From UBA6022 sp038319685 (lineage in GTDB: Bacteria; Patescibacteriota; Saccharimonadia; Saccharimonadales; Saccharimonadaceae), in contig JBBQDN010000002.1 of the NCBI GenBank assembly GCA_038319685.1, positions 62,001-126,000 on the forward strand: a DNA stretch of 64,000 nt, given 5' to 3'. The position numbers and the translations under genes are program-made. Shown piece by piece: positions 61,455 to 64,000 of the stretch (positions are counted from its first letter, which is position 1; every line of letters begins with the position of its first letter). Below the pieces are notes generated by a model. That model was given only the letters and a program-made list of their open reading frames with translations. It ran no database searches and had not been told where the DNA came from.

Positions 61455-61483
61455 ATATTAGCATAAAACGTATAAAAAGTCAA
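61455..61483 (-). promoter_or_regulatory. Promoter of the GC-rich gene
   Basis: TTGACT (61478-61483), a 17-nt spacer and TGCTAATAT with TAATAT at 61455-61460. Leader about 50 nt. Confidence 0.75.
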
Positions 61484-61490
61484 TTAAACG

Positions 61491-61790
61491 CTAAGAAACC
61501 AGACCTACAAGCGCCGCAACCGCCACGATCATCCAAACGATATTCACCAAAATTGACTGGTATAACTTTTTTGTGAGCGCGATCACAATAAGCCCGCCTG
61601 CTCCGATAAGATTCAACAGATGATACGCCGGTTCATCCGACTTGATGATGTGATTACTGATAAGTAAATAGCCCGATAATAGCGAGATCGCACCAATCCA
61701 CCCCGCGATTTCTGCAATCACATGATAGTGACGCGGTAATGCATCCTTTACTGAGTTGTGTTTTGTTTTTGATAGGGACTTATGAGCCAT
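61491..61790 (-). CDS. CBU_0592-like small membrane protein (99 aa)
   Basis: Three helices (about 28-47, 57-73, 78-98) with IAEIAGWIGAISLLSGYLL and LLNLIGAGGLIVIAL, matching a conserved membrane family of unknown function. Cytoplasmic Lys-rich start. Confidence 0.8.
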   Translation of the reverse strand: MAHKSLSKTKHNSVKDALPRHYHVIAEIAGWIGAISLLSGYLLISNHIIKSDEPAYHLLNLIGAGGLIVIALTKKLYQSILVNIVWMIVAVAALVGLVS

Positions 61791-61842
61791 GTATTATTTG
61801 TTTCTGTGTTTATAAATACTATTTACACTATACCACTTTCGC

Positions 61843-61871
61843 TTTACAAGCTAGCAATGAAGTGCAATAAT
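61843..61871 (+). promoter_or_regulatory. Promoter of the gene at 61908
   Basis: TTTACA (61843-61848), a 17-nt spacer and AATAAT (61866-61871). Leader about 30 nt with GGAG. Confidence 0.55.
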
Positions 61872-61907
61872 CACATTATTACGTAACCATAAACAACATG
61901 GAGCACT

Positions 61908-62330
61908 ATGAACCCACAACACGATAACCAGCCAGTTGATACTCCAGTAGGACCACCCCCGATGTGGCACCAGGAACCATCAACCGAACCACAGCCAGTC
62001 ACTACGACACCCGAACCAAAAAAATCTCATAAAAAATTACTCCTCGGCATAGGTCTCCTCGTCCTTATCTTGGGGATAGGGATTGGAATTTACGTCATGT
62101 ATAGTCTTAAAAATCCTGAAGCCAACAGTACAAAACAGTCAAGTATCGTCGTACCAAATGTCGACAGTACCAAAACAAATAATCCCGAACTTGATGCAGC
62201 GACGGACGCTCTGACAAATAGTGCGGTGACTGAAATAAACTATACTTCTACTGACGATAGTGGCGCTGCAACAGACGCAAGTAATTCAACAACTAATGTA
62301 GGTGATAGTATTAATGAAAACAATTTATAG
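61908..62330 (+). CDS. Single-pass membrane protein, Pro-rich N-terminus (140 aa)
   Basis: Pro/Thr/Gln-rich cytoplasmic part (1-35), a Lys patch, one helix (about 45-66, LLLGIGLLVLILGIGIGIY) and a polar Ser/Thr/Asn-rich extracytoplasmic tail. No domain recognised. Its last codons overlap the next gene. Confidence 0.65.
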   Translation: MNPQHDNQPVDTPVGPPPMWHQEPSTEPQPVTTTPEPKKSHKKLLLGIGLLVLILGIGIGIYVMYSLKNPEANSTKQSSIVVPNVDSTKTNNPELDAATDALTNSAVTEINYTSTDDSGAATDASNSTTNVGDSINENNL

Positions 62331-63120
62331 TCCCATGAAACTAACAGTGATGATTGGTCTTGCAGTGATCATCGCAGGTGCATCAACCTACCCTGCATTC
62401 GCAATCGAGGGATCAGGCCATACAACCGTCACCCCAACGACCAAGCAAACCGAACAGGAAACAGAGTCAACTTCAAACAGTAAACTTACCGAAGTCTGCA
62501 CACACTTCAAGAACCTTGATGATAGTAGTCGATCAACCCTCAAAACTCGGTCTTCTGAACTACAGGGTGACTTTAAAAAACGCCTGACTACCCTATCAGA
62601 TGGACAAAAAACAGTTGATCAAAAAGTAACTACTGCTCGTAACGATTCAAAATCTGAGTTTGAAATCAGAGTAAATAAATTAAAGTCGACAGATGGACTT
62701 AGTGCAGTTCAACTGCAAGCAATCGACACGTACGTCACAAACATGAAACAGGCCGAGGCAATTCGCCAAGCAGCAGTTGACGCCGCCCGTACCACATACC
62801 GAACGGATCTCGCAGCGCTCATTACGACCCATCAACAGACTCTCACTGCAGCAGTTACTGCGTATCAGACTGCGGTAAATGCAGCCCTTGCGACAGCCAA
62901 AGCAGACTGTGGCAACGGGACTGCCGCTGCAACACTAAAAGCAGCCGTTAAATCCGCCCGTCAAACACTTGACGCGGCTCGTAAATCAGACAAAGTTACC
63001 GGTGCGATCAAACAGCTCGCCACGACTCGTGAAACGACGATCAAGGCTGCCAATGCGACATTTAGAGCTAGTGCAAAAACAAACGCTCAGACCCTTGCTG
63101 CTGTACTTAAAACAAACTAA
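62314..63120 (+). CDS. Exported helical Ala/Thr/Lys-rich protein (268 aa)
   Basis: Signal peptide (1-29, ending STYPAFA). Long, low-complexity amphipathic helices (about 55-265) with many Ala, Thr, Lys and Gln, suggesting coiled coils or a helical bundle; two Cys (EVCTHF, ADCGNG). Start ATG 62314 uses AGGTGA. Its stop interlocks with the glutaredoxin gene. Unknown function. Confidence 0.7.
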   Translation: MKTIYSPMKLTVMIGLAVIIAGASTYPAFAIEGSGHTTVTPTTKQTEQETESTSNSKLTEVCTHFKNLDDSSRSTLKTRSSELQGDFKKRLTTLSDGQKTVDQKVTTARNDSKSEFEIRVNKLKSTDGLSAVQLQAIDTYVTNMKQAEAIRQAAVDAARTTYRTDLAALITTHQQTLTAAVTAYQTAVNAALATAKADCGNGTAAATLKAAVKSARQTLDAARKSDKVTGAIKQLATTRETTIKAANATFRASAKTNAQTLAAVLKTN

Positions 63121-63368
63121 ACACCAAGGATAATTGCGAGCTTCTTGTAGTCAAACCCCTGAATCTTTTCTTCTGTTCCGTCATCTTTGGTAATCACGGT
63201 GAACGGTGGTACCTGCATCATGCCACCCGTTGCGCTCATAAGTTGATTCATCGCTTCGTCACTTTCGTCGACAATAACATCAGTATAGCTGAATCCTTTT
63301 TTATCGAGCCACTGCATCTGCGCATGGCAGATAGCACACGTTGAGGTTGAGTAAATTGTAATATTCAT
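63117..63368 (-). CDS. Glutaredoxin-like protein (83 aa)
   Basis: N-terminal TSTCAICHAQ (C-A-I-C active site), a cis-Pro loop VPPFTV and DKKGFSYTDVIVDES. NrdH/glutaredoxin-like thiol-disulfide exchange in the cytoplasm. AGGAG before the ATG. Confidence 0.88.
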   Translation of the reverse strand: MNITIYSTSTCAICHAQMQWLDKKGFSYTDVIVDESDEAMNQLMSATGGMMQVPPFTVITKDDGTEEKIQGFDYKKLAIILGV

Positions 63369-63382
63369 AGTATCTCCTTTTA

Positions 63383-64000
63383 TTAACTTCCGAATGTAAA
63401 CACGTTTAGCTGTACGCCGGCTGGAACGCGTAGTTCCAGTGTCATGTCTTTACTAAAACGATCGAGCTTGATAAGTCGGTAAAGCCGCGCATCGGTAACT
63501 GTCACCATCGAGTCACTGACATCATCGCCAGCAAACTTCGTCTGACTGATTGGCGTACCGCCCAGTAGCACCTGTATTTTTGCATTGTCGACAGGATTTG
63601 CTGTCACGACATAGACTTCCTTGGCAGCAAATCGAAAGGTGAGTGAGCTATCCTGAATCGCTTTGATACCTTCGGCGGTAACCTGCCACTGACCGCCAAG
63701 TGTCCATTGATTTACTCGTGCAAGATTACCCGGAGTAAACGTTGATGTTCCTTGAACTAACCGTGGCGTACCCGTAAAGTTACTTGCCCGTTTCGTTCCT
63801 AAGTAAGTCTCGGGTGTCTGCTCATTCGTCACAGGAACCTGACCAGATAGGGCAGTGGTCGTTTTTTCTGGAACCTTGCCTCCGTCCTCCGCAAGGAGTG
63901 TTCGAATTGCCTGCTCGGTTTCCTTGTACTCACCCTCGCCACCATGATAGCGGCGAACGTTTCCCTGTTTATCAATCAGATAGCTGCCTGGCCAATACTG
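63383..64000 (-). CDS. DipZ/TlpA-type thioredoxin-like protein, C-terminal part (partial)
   Basis: The frame is open to the window edge. The upstream part reads YWPGSYLIDKQGNVRRYHGGEG, the end of a TlpA-like thioredoxin fold, and then an Ala/Thr linker and a beta-sandwich domain (GQWQVTAEGIKAIQ, AAKEVYVVTANP), as in the C-terminus of DipZ. The N-terminal CcdA-like and CxxC parts would be outside the window. It may be functionally linked to the glutaredoxin. Confidence 0.85.
   Translation of the reverse strand, partial: QYWPGSYLIDKQGNVRRYHGGEGEYKETEQAIRTLLAEDGGKVPEKTTTALSGQVPVTNEQTPETYLGTKRASNFTGTPRLVQGTSTFTPGNLARVNQWTLGGQWQVTAEGIKAIQDSSLTFRFAAKEVYVVTANPVDNAKIQVLLGGTPISQTKFAGDDVSDSMVTVTDARLYRLIKLDRFSKDMTLELRVPAGVQLNVFTFGS

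Noticed and set aside
1..64000. Alternative genetic code (UGA as Gly/Trp)
   Set aside because: TGA ends several conserved genes at the expected length (for example pilM and pilN), and Trp is encoded by TGG.

Overview
The window looks like part of a compact genome from the Patescibacteria/CPR radiation, most likely Candidatus Saccharibacteria (TM7). The evidence is indirect. Genes are packed tightly, with overlapping starts and stops. Several housekeeping proteins are shorter than usual (TsaB, HrcA, ComEC). There is a PilBCMNO type IV pilus operon, a large share of envelope and surface proteins, and no amino-acid, nucleotide or cofactor biosynthesis operons. TGA acts as an ordinary stop, which argues against the UGA-recoding CPR lineages. 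No rRNA is present, so the lineage is inferred.

Layout. 1-3316: a gene remnant, then a tail-fibre-like protein, a tail-like protein with a glycerophosphodiesterase domain, and a DUF1345 membrane protein. 3323-8163: rny-Nudix-sortase-thioredoxin-CcdA and tsaE-tsaB. 8256-14419: type IV pilus operon and a PRC-barrel protein. 14416-19496: recX, recA, a prepilin, a PH-domain protein, ruvB, ruvA, ruvC. 19525-22347: an RnfD/NqrB-reductase fusion with ApbE and an FMN-binding protein. 22422-26572: lamin-tail surface protein, YebC, ComEC. 26623-28060: a 45-aa orphan gene, tRNA-Lys, a membrane protein and DUF192. 28108-32810: three ATP-grasp ligases with a retropepsin-like protease and an S51 peptidase. 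32807-34599: dnaJ and a Crp/Fnr regulator. 34702-40076: surface locus of proteins sharing Asn/Thr/Gly repeats, an LPNTA-anchored protein, a sortase and a glycosyltransferase. 40084-43773: FKBP, YdjM-like protein and a MacB-type ABC exporter. 43904-51045: dnaK, a second tail-fibre-like cluster, and hrcA-61aa-grpE. 51042-59911: guanylate-kinase-like protein, lepA, murJ, ftsH, a 57-aa membrane protein with tilS, and a Y-family polymerase cassette. 60078-64000: pentapeptide protein, a GC-rich lipid-anchored or membrane-anchored protein, small membrane and exported proteins, glutaredoxin, and a DipZ-like C-terminus cut by the window edge.

How the genes work together. PilBCMNO, the prepilin, ComEC, RecA, RecX and RuvABC could support DNA uptake and recombination. 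HrcA would control dnaK, dnaJ and hrcA-grpE, since CIRCE operators precede all three. Two sortases, thioredoxin/CcdA and DipZ systems, and several repeat-rich secreted proteins point to a cell-surface lifestyle, as expected of an epibiont.

Two genome-scale patterns stand out. Many genes have a -10 box only 6-9 nt before the start codon, which predicts leaderless mRNAs. All seven convergent junctions are 6 nt or less apart, and four share an identical 4-bp stop-stop overlap. The best candidates for an undescribed system are the ATP-grasp/protease island at 28108-32810 and the repeat-protein/sortase locus at 34702-40076.
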